From positions 16,059-27,297 of the forward strand of contig DJEQ01000041.1 in assembly GCA_002431355.1 (NCBI GenBank): a stretch of 11,239 bases of DNA, read 5' to 3'. This DNA comes from Oribacterium sp. UBA5894 (GTDB taxonomy: Bacteria > Bacillota > Clostridia > Lachnospirales > Lachnospiraceae). The first letter of the stretch is position 1. Each line of letters starts with the position of its first letter. This document shows, one piece after another, positions 1 through 6,523 of the stretch. A program made the translations under genes and the position numbers. The notes under the pieces are model-generated. The model saw only the letters and a program-made list of their open reading frames with translations. It ran no database searches and was not told the origin of the DNA.

Positions 1-2
1 AG

Positions 3-88
3 CGACGAGGATGAGACTCGAACTCACAACCCGCATACACGGGCACCAACTTTCCAGGCTGGCCGACTACCAATTATCACACCTCGTC
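3..88 (-). tRNA. trnS-GGA: tRNA-Ser (anticodon GGA)
   Basis: This folds as a class II tRNA read on the minus strand. The acceptor arms GACGAGG and CCTCGTC pair perfectly over 7 bp. There is a short 3-bp D stem (TGA/TCG) with GG in its loop, and an anticodon stem CCAGC/GTTGG around the loop CTGGAAA, giving anticodon GGA at 53-55. A long variable arm (CCCG/CGGG) and a T arm GTGAG-TTCGAGT-CTCAT follow. The long variable arm and G discriminator base (position 3) are both serine hallmarks. The bases after the discriminator read CT, so CCA is not encoded and must be added by a nucleotidyltransferase. It has its own promoter (112-140) and is separated from the opp operon by that operon's terminator. 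It reads UCC and UCU serine codons. Confidence 0.95.
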
Positions 89-111
89 ATGTGCCTTAAA
101 TCAGCTTGTTT

Positions 112-140
112 ATAATAACAAACCGATACGGCTTCGTCAA
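112..140 (-). promoter_or_regulatory. Promoter of tRNA-Ser, sigma-A type with UP-like A/T tract
   Basis: On the minus strand a -35 box TTGACG (135-140) and a -10 box TATTAT (112-117) are exactly 17 bp apart. The -10 ends 23 nt before the tRNA 5' end. Upstream of the -35 lies a strongly A/T-rich tract (about 143-170, including a run of eight T), which resembles an UP element recognised by the alpha subunit of RNA polymerase. The layout, including flanking bases, closely matches the tRNA-Trp promoter at 9790-9818. Confidence 0.8.
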
Positions 141-195
141 GCATAAATTTTAAAAAAAATGAAACACATAAATCTCGAAGAAAACCGCAATGTAT

Positions 196-245
196 AAAAA
201 ACCAAACCGTCAGCGAGCGCGGAGAATCCCGGCGGCTCCTGACGG
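196..245 (-). terminator. Rho-independent terminator of the opp operon
   Basis: Downstream of the oppF stop, arms CCGTCAG (239-245) and CTGACGG (207-213) form a perfect 7-bp outer stem. G/C-rich inner sequence can extend it imperfectly (GAGC...GCTC). TTTGG and then six T (196-201) follow in the minus-strand transcript. It ends the five-gene opp transcript and insulates the tRNA-Ser promoter just beyond it. Confidence 0.8.
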
Positions 246-258
246 CTCATCTTCTATT

Positions 259-1218
259 TTATGCTCCGTAGTTCAGCGGCTCTCGATGAATCCAGGATGC
301 AAACTCCTCATCGGTGCAGCGTACATAATGACTGCCCTCTACAAGATGCTTTGTACCCTTCGTGTAATCAATCCCTGAGGTTCTGTAATCATAGGTCTCA
401 GCGACACGCTTTTTCTCCACAATCGGGTTTGGACTCGGAATCGCACTCAAAAGCGAACGCGTATATGGATGAATCGGATGATTAAAGATTTCATCGGTCG
501 TTCCCGTTTCGAGAAGATGTCCGAGATGCAGCACACCGATCCGGTCTGAAATATACTTTACCATCGACAGGTCATGTGCGATGAAGAGATATGCCGTTCC
601 GGTCTCCTCCTGAATGTCCTTCATGAGATTTACAACCTGTGCCTGAATGGATACATCCAGCGCAGAGATACACTCATCTGCAATGATGAGCTTCGGGTTC
701 ATGATCAGTGCGCGGGCAATGCCGACACGCTGACGCTGACCACCGGAGAACTGGTGCGGATACCGTGTCGCATGCTCCGGTGCCAGACCGACCTTCTTCA
801 GGATCGCTTTGATCTTCTGGTCACGCTCGGATGCGCTTGAAAACTTATGATGGATATCGAGACCCTCACCAATGATGTCCTCAACCTTCTTTCGTGGGTT
901 CAGGGAAGCCATTGGATCCTGGAAGATCATCTGCATTTCGTTTCGAAGAAGCTGCTGCGTTTCCTTCGGCATGCGGCCGCTGATGTCCTTTCCCTCAAAC
1001 GTGATCTTTCCTGCTGTCGGATCATACAGACGAATCACCGAACGACCGATGGTCGATTTTCCGGATCCGGACTCCCCGACGAGACCATAGGTCTCCCCAG
1101 GGTAAATCTCAAAGCTGACGTCATCGACCGCCTTTACGGTAAAGGTACTGGATACCTTGAAATACTGCTTTAAGCCTTCGACCTTAAGGATCGGCTCCTG
1201 ATTATAATTCACTGCCAT
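259..1218 (-). CDS. oppF: Oligopeptide ABC transporter ATPase OppF
   Basis: This is the second ATPase of the oligopeptide importer. It binds and hydrolyses ATP on the cytoplasmic face, pairing with OppD to drive OppB/OppC. In the 319-aa product I see Walker A GESGSGKST (48-56), Q-loop FQDP (99-102), signature FSGGQRQR (157-164), Walker B ending in Asp181-Glu182, and H-loop His215. The C-terminal HPYT motif typical of peptide-transporter ATPases is also present. The residue after the catalytic Glu is Cys rather than the usual Pro; this position varies in OppF proteins (Ala in E. coli as I recall it), so activity need not be affected. The start is supported by AAAGGAG 9 nt upstream, which lies inside the end of oppD; the genes overlap by 17 bp, suggesting translational coupling. 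A terminator follows at 245-196. Confident family call; the exact peptide substrate is not readable. Confidence 0.93.
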   Translation of the reverse strand: MAVNYNQEPILKVEGLKQYFKVSSTFTVKAVDDVSFEIYPGETYGLVGESGSGKSTIGRSVIRLYDPTAGKITFEGKDISGRMPKETQQLLRNEMQMIFQDPMASLNPRKKVEDIIGEGLDIHHKFSSASERDQKIKAILKKVGLAPEHATRYPHQFSGGQRQRVGIARALIMNPKLIIADECISALDVSIQAQVVNLMKDIQEETGTAYLFIAHDLSMVKYISDRIGVLHLGHLLETGTTDEIFNHPIHPYTRSLLSAIPSPNPIVEKKRVAETYDYRTSGIDYTKGTKHLVEGSHYVRCTDEEFASWIHREPLNYGA

Positions 1219-2296
1219 CGATGCCGGCTCCTTTCTTCATGCGTTCAATTCTTGCCTTGAGCTCCACCGGCATGTCAACCTTCGGAGCACGTGGATCAAG
1301 AAGCCATGTAGCTGCATAGTGAGTATCACTGATCTTAAACATTGGCGGGTCGGCCTTATCATCTACCACAAGGGCAAACCTGTTTCGCGGCGCAAAGGCA
1401 TCGCCAGCCTTTTCATGCAGCAGGTTTGGTGGTGAACCCGGAATGGTATAGAGACGTTCGTCTGCGGTGTCCAGATCCGGCATGGCACTGAGAAGACCCC
1501 AGGTATATGGATGACGAGGATCGTAGTAGATTTCGTTGATGGTGCCACGCTCAACGATCTTACCTGCATACATGACATTGACATAGTCTGCAACCTTTGC
1601 AACGACACCGAGGTCATGGGTAATGTAAATGACAGAAATGCCGCGCTCCTCCTGAATCTTTTTGATGAGCTCCAGGATCTTTGCCTGAATCGTCACATCC
1701 AGGGCCGTGGTCGGCTCGTCACAGATCAGAAGGTCCGGATCACAGGCCAGGGCGATGGCAATGACTACACGCTGACGCATACCGCCAGAAAGCTGGTGCG
1801 GATAGTTCTTCATCCGCTTTTCCGGCTCTTCGATGCCAACCTCGCGCAGAAGCTCTACTGCGCGCTTGTAGGCGTCCTCCTTCTTCACCTTATAATGCCA
1901 GATCATGCCCTCCATGATCTGCTTTCCGATGTTCATGGTCGGGTCCAGTGAGGTCATCGGATCCTGGAAAACCATCGAGATCCGCTTTCCATTGATATGG
2001 GTGCGAATCCACTTTTTATCCTTATCCAGGATTTCCACGGTTTCCTTCTGACCATCTTCATGCGTATAGGTGAAACGGATGGAGCCGGCATTGACCGTGG
2101 CGTTCTTTGCGAGGATGCCCATCGCGGCCTTCATGGTAACCGACTTACCGGAACCAGACTCACCCACGACGGCAACGGTCTCTCCTTTATAGAGATCGAT
2201 ATCCACGCCACGAATCGCATGCACCATGCCGGCGGTTGTCTTAAAGCTGATGTCGAGATTCTTTATTTCGAGAATTTTCTCATCGTGTTTTGCCAT
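1202..2296 (-). CDS. oppD: Oligopeptide ABC transporter ATPase OppD (AmiE-like)
   Basis: This is the first cytoplasmic ATPase of the peptide importer. The 364-aa product has Walker A GESGSGKS (45-52), Q-loop FQDP (110-113), signature LSGGMRQR (169-176), Walker B LLICDE (189-194) and H-loop His227, followed by the HPYT motif (262-265). An insertion at about 75-105 lies between Walker A and the Q-loop. Many OppD/DppD proteins end with a cysteine-rich CPFHPRC-type motif. Here the corresponding stretch (about 298-332) reads GDAFAPRN...SDTHYAATWL and has no cysteines. From memory this matches the streptococcal AmiE branch, so it looks like a natural variant rather than damage. Start: ATG 2 nt after the oppC stop, with AAGGAG 8 nt upstream. 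Its 3' end carries the oppF ribosome binding site. Confidence 0.94.
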   Translation of the reverse strand: MAKHDEKILEIKNLDISFKTTAGMVHAIRGVDIDLYKGETVAVVGESGSGKSVTMKAAMGILAKNATVNAGSIRFTYTHEDGQKETVEILDKDKKWIRTHINGKRISMVFQDPMTSLDPTMNIGKQIMEGMIWHYKVKKEDAYKRAVELLREVGIEEPEKRMKNYPHQLSGGMRQRVVIAIALACDPDLLICDEPTTALDVTIQAKILELIKKIQEERGISVIYITHDLGVVAKVADYVNVMYAGKIVERGTINEIYYDPRHPYTWGLLSAMPDLDTADERLYTIPGSPPNLLHEKAGDAFAPRNRFALVVDDKADPPMFKISDTHYAATWLLDPRAPKVDMPVELKARIERMKKGAGIDGSEL

Positions 2297-2298
2297 GA

Positions 2299-3372
2299 TT
2301 ACATCTCCTTCATCTTAGGATCCAGTGCTTCACGGAGACCATCGGCAATCAGGTTAAATGAAAGCATCAGAAGTGCCATAACAATGATCGGTGGCATGAT
2401 CTGATAAGGATGGGTCGTAAAGCTGTTGTAGCCATCGGAAATCAGGGAACCGAGGGAGCACTGCGGTACTGGAATACCCAGTCCGACAAAGCTCAGAAAG
2501 GCTTCGGTAAAGATGGCCGTCGGAATGGAGAACATGACCTGCGTAATGATCGGTCCGATAATGTTTGGAAGGATTTCCTTGAAAATGATATGGAACGGTC
2601 CTGCACCGAGGGTTCTGGAAGCGAGAACAAACTCCTGCTCCTTCAGCTTCAGCATTTCTGCACGGGCGATTCGGCTCATGCCGACCCACTCCGTCAGCAT
2701 CAGAGCAAAGATGATGGTTACCATGCCCGGCTGCAGCACAAGAAGCAGCAGGGTCACAATGACAAGTCGTGGAATGCCATTCATGATCTCCAGAATACGC
2801 TGCATGATGATATCCGTCTTTCCACCGAAATAGCCGGAAATCAGTCCATAGGACATTCCGATCACCATGTCAATGATGGTGGCGGCAAATGCAATGATCA
2901 GGGATACACGGGTACCAGACCAGGTTCTCGTAAAGATGTCTCGACCATAGCGATCCGTTCCAAACCAGTAGAAGGTGTCATAGAGCTTCTTCGCTGCATA
3001 TTCATTGGTGATCTTCGTACCGGTCGTGGTCTTCATCTTTTCGGAGCCGTCCATGATGCCGAGGTTTTCAATCACCTGCATACGTGGTGCGAGGTTCTTT
3101 TCCTTCAGGTTCTGGGCGGAGTAGCTGTAGCCGCTCAGGCTCGGACCGATGATGGCCATGAGTGTAATCAGGATGACGAAGATGAGGCCGATGACGGCAC
3201 TCTTCTTATGCTTAAAGCGAATGATTACATCCTTCCAGAAGGACTGGGAGGCAAAGTTTGTATCGATGGCGATCTCACCGGCATTGTCCTTCCGAACGAA
3301 ATCGCTGTCGACTGGAACATAGGCGGCGACAGCAGGCTGTGCCGTCACGACCTGTTTTTTCTTTCCGAACAT
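2299..3372 (-). CDS. oppC: Oligopeptide ABC transporter permease OppC
   Basis: This is one of the two membrane channel subunits (BPD_transp_1 family), 357 aa. After a long polar N-terminus (1-55) comes a first membrane helix (about 59-78). The WFGTDRYGRD motif (136-145) follows, then further helices at about 155-180, 200-225, 275-295 and 325-345. The ATPase-contacting EAA loop lies around 246-275 (LASRTLGAGPFHIIF). The extracytoplasmic stretch between helix 1 and the WFGTD motif is about 55 residues, roughly 30 more than in E. coli-type OppC; related Gram-positive OppC proteins carry an insertion at this point. I chose the ATG at 3372 over an upstream in-frame TTG at 3411: it begins one base past the oppB stop, has AAAGGA 11 nt upstream, and the TTG would lie inside oppB. 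It ends 2 nt before oppD. Confidence 0.92.
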   Translation of the reverse strand: MFGKKKQVVTAQPAVAAYVPVDSDFVRKDNAGEIAIDTNFASQSFWKDVIIRFKHKKSAVIGLIFVILITLMAIIGPSLSGYSYSAQNLKEKNLAPRMQVIENLGIMDGSEKMKTTTGTKITNEYAAKKLYDTFYWFGTDRYGRDIFTRTWSGTRVSLIIAFAATIIDMVIGMSYGLISGYFGGKTDIIMQRILEIMNGIPRLVIVTLLLLVLQPGMVTIIFALMLTEWVGMSRIARAEMLKLKEQEFVLASRTLGAGPFHIIFKEILPNIIGPIITQVMFSIPTAIFTEAFLSFVGLGIPVPQCSLGSLISDGYNSFTTHPYQIMPPIIVMALLMLSFNLIADGLREALDPKMKEM

Positions 3373-3373
3373 A

Positions 3374-4309
3374 TTATTTACCGTCCTTTGCAAGTCTGAT
3401 ACGTGGGTCAATGATACCGTAGAGGATATCTACGACCAGCATGATGCCGATGTACATTGCGGAATAGATAAACGCAAGCGAAATGACCACATTGTAGTCA
3501 TTGGACTGAATGGCGTTTACAAGCAGTGAGCCGACACCCGGGATGGCGAAGATTTTCTCGACTACGAGTGAGCCGGTCATGAGGTCAACGATCAGTGGCG
3601 CGAGAACCGTGATGATCGGAATCAGTGCGTTGCGAAGTGCATGACGGAAAATCAGTGCAAATCCGGAGATGCCCTTCGACTCTGCCAGCAGCATATAATC
3701 ACTGTCCAGCACCTCCAGCATTTCGGAACGTGTAAAACGTGCAATGGAGGCCATCGTAAACATGGAAAGCGATATGCTTGGCAGGACGCTCGAGGAAAGT
3801 GCTCTCTTCGCATCGTACAGCATTGGAAACAGCTTCATGTTAAAGCCGAACTGGTAGCTGAGAAGAAGCGCGAATACATAGGACGGAACAGATACACCGA
3901 TAACAGAAATCAGGGTGCAGAGTGTATCGGCCCAGGTGTCATGACGCAGCGCAGCGATCAGACCAAGCACCAGTCCAATCACAGCGCCAATGCTGACAGC
4001 AGCACCACCGATGCGGATGGAAATCGGAAGGCGGGTGGCAATCAGCTGAGAAATCGGTGTGTTCTTCGAAATGTTGTAGCTGACACCGAAATCACCGGAG
4101 AGCATGTTCTTTACATAACGGAAGAACTGCACGACCACCGGCTGATCAAGGCCATACTTTGCATAGAGTGCGGCACGCTGCGCATCATTCAGCTTCTCAT
4201 CATTAAATGGCGATCCTGGCATCAGCTGCATCAGAATGAAGAGCACCAGTAAAATGACGAGGAGGGTGAAGATCGAGGTCAGAACTCGTTTGGTTACATA
4301 CTTTCTCAC
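3374..4309 (-). CDS. oppB: Oligopeptide ABC transporter permease OppB
   Basis: This is the partner membrane subunit to OppC, 311 aa, with the usual OppB layout. It starts with a short basic N-terminus and a first helix (about 11-30) ending in MPGSPF. Further helices lie at about 97-121, 130-152, 178-192, 228-250 and 275-297. The EAA loop (203-233, LLAESKGISGFALIFRHALRN) docks on OppD/OppF. An in-frame ATG at 4321 would add four residues. I prefer GTG at 4309 because the strong Shine-Dalgarno GGAGGT (4314-4319) sits directly before it and would lie inside the longer version, while nothing good precedes the ATG. The GTG also gives the typical OppB beginning MRKYVTKR. A 196-nt structured spacer separates it from oppA, whereas oppC begins one base after its stop. 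Confidence 0.92.
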   Translation of the reverse strand: MRKYVTKRVLTSIFTLLVILLVLFILMQLMPGSPFNDEKLNDAQRAALYAKYGLDQPVVVQFFRYVKNMLSGDFGVSYNISKNTPISQLIATRLPISIRIGGAAVSIGAVIGLVLGLIAALRHDTWADTLCTLISVIGVSVPSYVFALLLSYQFGFNMKLFPMLYDAKRALSSSVLPSISLSMFTMASIARFTRSEMLEVLDSDYMLLAESKGISGFALIFRHALRNALIPIITVLAPLIVDLMTGSLVVEKIFAIPGVGSLLVNAIQSNDYNVVISLAFIYSAMYIGIMLVVDILYGIIDPRIRLAKDGK

Positions 4310-4313
4310 ATTT

Positions 4314-4319
4314 ACCTCC
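4314..4319 (-). promoter_or_regulatory. Ribosome binding site deciding the oppB start
   Basis: GGAGGT lies 4 nt before the GTG at 4309 and overlaps the last base of the upstream ATG (4319-4321). Its position argues for GTG initiation. Nearby upstream CCTC (4326-4329) can pair with GAGG of this site (4315-4318) around a 7-nt loop, so weak occlusion of the ribosome site is possible. Confidence 0.65.
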
Positions 4320-4332
4320 ATGGATGAGGGCG

Positions 4333-4495
4333 GCAGGAGCCTGTCCTGCTTCCCGAGTGATTACGGTTTAAGCCGTAGATATCCGCCAAAGCGCGAGGAA
4401 CAAACGCTCTTCTGAGGATATCTATGACCTGAACCCAGAAATAGGCCAGGCCGCATTTTCATGCGGCCTGGATCATATCGGCTATATGAAAGCCG
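4333..4495 (-). promoter_or_regulatory. Structured oppA-oppB spacer with five consecutive stem-loops
   Basis: Read in the transcript direction, the spacer holds five inverted repeats: CGGCT/AGCCG (4495-4479), the strong GAAA-capped hairpin (4471-4446), AGATATCC/GGATATCT with an inner 6-bp stem (4423-4377), TACGG/CCGTA (4377-4362) and GCAGGA/TCCTGC (4349-4333). None has a clear T-run behind it. Such spacers after a binding-protein gene commonly stabilise the upstream mRNA or reduce transcription into the permease genes. I recognise no known riboswitch here. Confidence 0.6.
4446..4471 (-). promoter_or_regulatory. Strong GAAA-tetraloop hairpin downstream of oppA
   Basis: A perfect 11-bp stem (arms CCAGGCCGCAT and ATGCGGCCTGG) is capped by a GNRA-type GAAA loop on the minus-strand RNA, 34 nt after the oppA stop. 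It is followed by CCTATTTCT rather than a T-run, so it is a weak terminator at best. It more likely blocks 3' exonucleases and sets a high oppA to oppBCDF ratio (inference). Confidence 0.7.
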
Positions 4496-4505
4496 GACTT
4501 GGAGC

Positions 4506-6233
4506 TTAGCCCTCTGTCTTCACAGCGTTCTTATAAACACGGTTCAGAGCAACTGGATGGAAAGCAACACCTGTTACATTTGTGCTGACCATCTCGGCAT
4601 TGCACTGTGTGTACAGTGGGAAGATCACGGACTGATCCATGATGATCTTCTCCGCATCATAGAGTGCAGACCAGCGGCCCTCTGCATCTGTAGCAAGCTC
4701 GCCTGTGGTGCACTTTTCAATGATGGCATCATAGTCACTGTCAGACCATAAGCCGTAGTTGTTTGAGCAACCGGTAGTCCACATACCAAGATAGGTCATC
4801 GGATCTGCATAGTCAGGACCCCATCTTGTAAGACCAAGCTGGTAGTTGCCATCCTGAAGATCCTTTACTCTCTGCTTCTTCGGCTCAACCGTCAGGTTGA
4901 TGGTGAGACCTGGAAGTGCGGACTGCCACTGCTCCTGAAGAACGGTTGCAACCTTCTGAGGTGCATCATCTGCATCTACTACCATATCAAGTGTAAGAGA
5001 TGTGATGCCGAGCTCGTCGAGACCCTTCTGCCAGTACTCGGCAGCCTTTTCTGTATCATCTGCACATACATCCTGGAACTTCGTCTGATCTGCAGAGAAG
5101 TCAGATCCATCTGGACCTGCTGCAAAATCCATCGGAACCGCTGTGTAGGTTGGCTTCGAGCCATCCTTCAGCACATCCTCACAGATCGCGGTACGATCAA
5201 TCGCGAAGGTAAGTGCCTTCCGGATATTGTCATTGGCAAGCTCAGGAACAGCGGAGATATTCGGTGTTACGTACCAGAGGTAACCGGCACCAACTGCCTT
5301 GTAGGCAGGATCGTCCTTTACCTGATCGACCTGATCACCATTGAGAAGGGTCATATCCAGGTCGCCGCTCTGGTAAGAAAGAAGTGCCTGCTGTGAATCC
5401 TGAATTACCTGATAATCAATACCTGCAAGCTGGATCTTATCGGCATCATAGTAATCCGGATTCTTCGTGAGATGAATCTCGGTTGCTGCCGGCTCATAGG
5501 AATCGAGGATGAATGCACCATTCGAAAGTGTGGTTTCCGGAGATGTACCATAGGTATCCGGGCAGGTATTGAAGAATTCTTCATTGACCGGATAGAAGGT
5601 AGGGAAGTACATAAGGGACAGGAAGTAGGAAACCGGAGCATTGAGCTCTACCTGTAAGGTATTGTCATCGACCGCGGTTACGCCAAGCTCGGACTTGTCC
5701 TTCGTGCCATCAATGATTTCTGCTGCATTCTTGATCTGGCCGATATCGGAAAGCATGTAAGCATACTCGGATGCAACATCCGGATCTACGGCTCTCTGCC
5801 ATGCAAATACGAAGTCCTTTGCGGTAACCGGTGTACCATTTGACCACTTCGCATCCTTCCGAAGATGGAAGGTCCAGGTCAGGGCATCATCTGATGTCTC
5901 CCAGCTCTCCGCGATGGCCGGAACAGCTGCACCACTGTCATCCATCTGTGTCAGACCATCGGTGTAATCCGCGATGACCTCAAAGGATGTACCATCCGTA
6001 GACTGCTGTGGATCCAGGGACATAACCGGGGTCTCCAGCATCACCTTTAAATCGGATGAGGAAACGGTGCCCGTTGCCTCAGCAGCTGCAGTACTCTCCC
6101 CTGCGGCTTCGGTTCCTGCAGCTTCGGTTGCAGAAGCCGTTGTCTCCTGATATGCAGAAGAACCACAGGCTGCAAGACTGAGTACCATCGTGCCGGCAGT
6201 TACGGCCGCAACGAGTGCTTTTGTCTTTTTCAT
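4506..6233 (-). CDS. oppA: Oligopeptide-binding lipoprotein OppA
   Basis: This is the extracellular peptide receptor (SBP_bac_5 family, 575 aa) that delivers peptides to OppB/OppC. The N-terminus is a lipoprotein signal: basic MKKTK, a hydrophobic core, and lipobox LAAC with Cys23 as the lipidated residue. A Thr/Ala/Glu/Ser-rich tether (about 24-60) spans the wall side. The family signature region is at about 117-150 (LTWTFHLRKDAKW..GTPVTAKDFVFAW). The rest resembles OppA rather than nickel- or sugar-binding relatives, including the YGTSPETTLSNGAF stretch. Start: ATG with AAGGAGG 8 nt upstream. It is the first gene of the operon, behind a promoter at 6313-6341 and a hairpin leader at 6249-6302, and is separated from oppB by a structured spacer. 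Peptide import is the likely role; a narrower substrate such as a signalling peptide cannot be excluded. Confidence 0.92.
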   Translation of the reverse strand: MKKTKALVAAVTAGTMVLSLAACGSSAYQETTASATEAAGTEAAGESTAAAEATGTVSSSDLKVMLETPVMSLDPQQSTDGTSFEVIADYTDGLTQMDDSGAAVPAIAESWETSDDALTWTFHLRKDAKWSNGTPVTAKDFVFAWQRAVDPDVASEYAYMLSDIGQIKNAAEIIDGTKDKSELGVTAVDDNTLQVELNAPVSYFLSLMYFPTFYPVNEEFFNTCPDTYGTSPETTLSNGAFILDSYEPAATEIHLTKNPDYYDADKIQLAGIDYQVIQDSQQALLSYQSGDLDMTLLNGDQVDQVKDDPAYKAVGAGYLWYVTPNISAVPELANDNIRKALTFAIDRTAICEDVLKDGSKPTYTAVPMDFAAGPDGSDFSADQTKFQDVCADDTEKAAEYWQKGLDELGITSLTLDMVVDADDAPQKVATVLQEQWQSALPGLTINLTVEPKKQRVKDLQDGNYQLGLTRWGPDYADPMTYLGMWTTGCSNNYGLWSDSDYDAIIEKCTTGELATDAEGRWSALYDAEKIIMDQSVIFPLYTQCNAEMVSTNVTGVAFHPVALNRVYKNAVKTEG

Positions 6234-6248
6234 AACTTACTCCTCCTT

Positions 6249-6302
6249 AAAAAGTAGAAAACGCAATGGAAGATCTGCCTCTTTTTCTAGCACTCCATTG
6301 CG
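6249..6302 (-). promoter_or_regulatory. oppA 5' leader: terminator-like hairpin with a competing pairing
   Basis: The predicted transcript begins only about 4 nt before a perfect 9-bp inverted repeat, CGCAATGGA (6294-6302) and TCCATTGCG (6262-6270), with a 23-nt loop. A T-rich stretch TTTTCTACTTTTT (6249-6261) follows, then directly the oppA ribosome binding site. The loop contains TAGAAAA (6283-6289), exactly complementary to TTTTCTA (6255-6261) of the T-rich stretch. The two pairings cannot easily coexist, which resembles a terminator/antiterminator switch. It could instead be a 5' hairpin protecting the mRNA from decay. No ligand-binding domain is recognisable, and there is no room for a large one. 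Confidence 0.5.
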
Positions 6303-6312
6303 CGATGTCACA

Positions 6313-6341
6313 AGTATATAACTTTAGAGCGGTAAAGTCCA
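6313..6341 (-). promoter_or_regulatory. oppA: Promoter of the opp operon
   Basis: On the minus strand, -35 box TGGACT (6336-6341, 4 of 6 to consensus) and -10 box TATACT (6313-6318, 5 of 6) are 17 bp apart. Transcription would start near 6306, giving a leader of about 73 nt before the oppA ATG. It lies between the uup terminator and oppA, where a promoter is needed. Confidence 0.65.
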
Positions 6342-6458
6342 GTGCGTGAATACGCCGTATTATAACGATTTGCAAGATGAGAAATAACTTTACGTAATAA
6401 AGCAATGAAGTAGCAGAGCGTGAACACAATATTCGACACATTTTATAAGTCTGTAAAT

Positions 6459-6497
6459 AAAAAGTCCTAGACACCGTGGTCATACAGTGTCCAGGAC
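6459..6497 (-). terminator. Rho-independent terminator after uup
   Basis: Starting 26 nt past the uup stop, a 13-bp stem (GTCCTGGACACTG with CGGTGTCTAGGAC, two G-T pairs) closes an 8-nt loop. Five T, an A and three more T follow in the minus-strand transcript. It ends the hydrolase-uup unit and insulates the opp promoter. Confidence 0.9.
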
Positions 6498-6523
6498 CAT
6501 GCAGGATAAAGTGTCGTCCTCTT

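Noticed and set aside
765..840. Cys after the catalytic Glu in OppF Walker B (DECISALD) as a sign of an inactive ATPase
   Set aside because: The region lies near residue 183 (about 670); the position is variable in OppF and all catalytic residues (Lys, Asp, Glu, His, SGGQ) are intact.
2410..3399. Long plus-strand open frame (329 aa) opposite oppC
   Set aside because: It is antisense to a clear OppC, its product is of low-complexity polar composition with no family features, and no ribosome binding site precedes it.
6359..6364. Perfect -10 hexamer TATAAT on the minus strand upstream of the opp promoter
   Set aside because: At 16-18 bp upstream there is no acceptable -35 (best TTATTT) and no extended -10 TG. 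Kept only as a possible minor second start.
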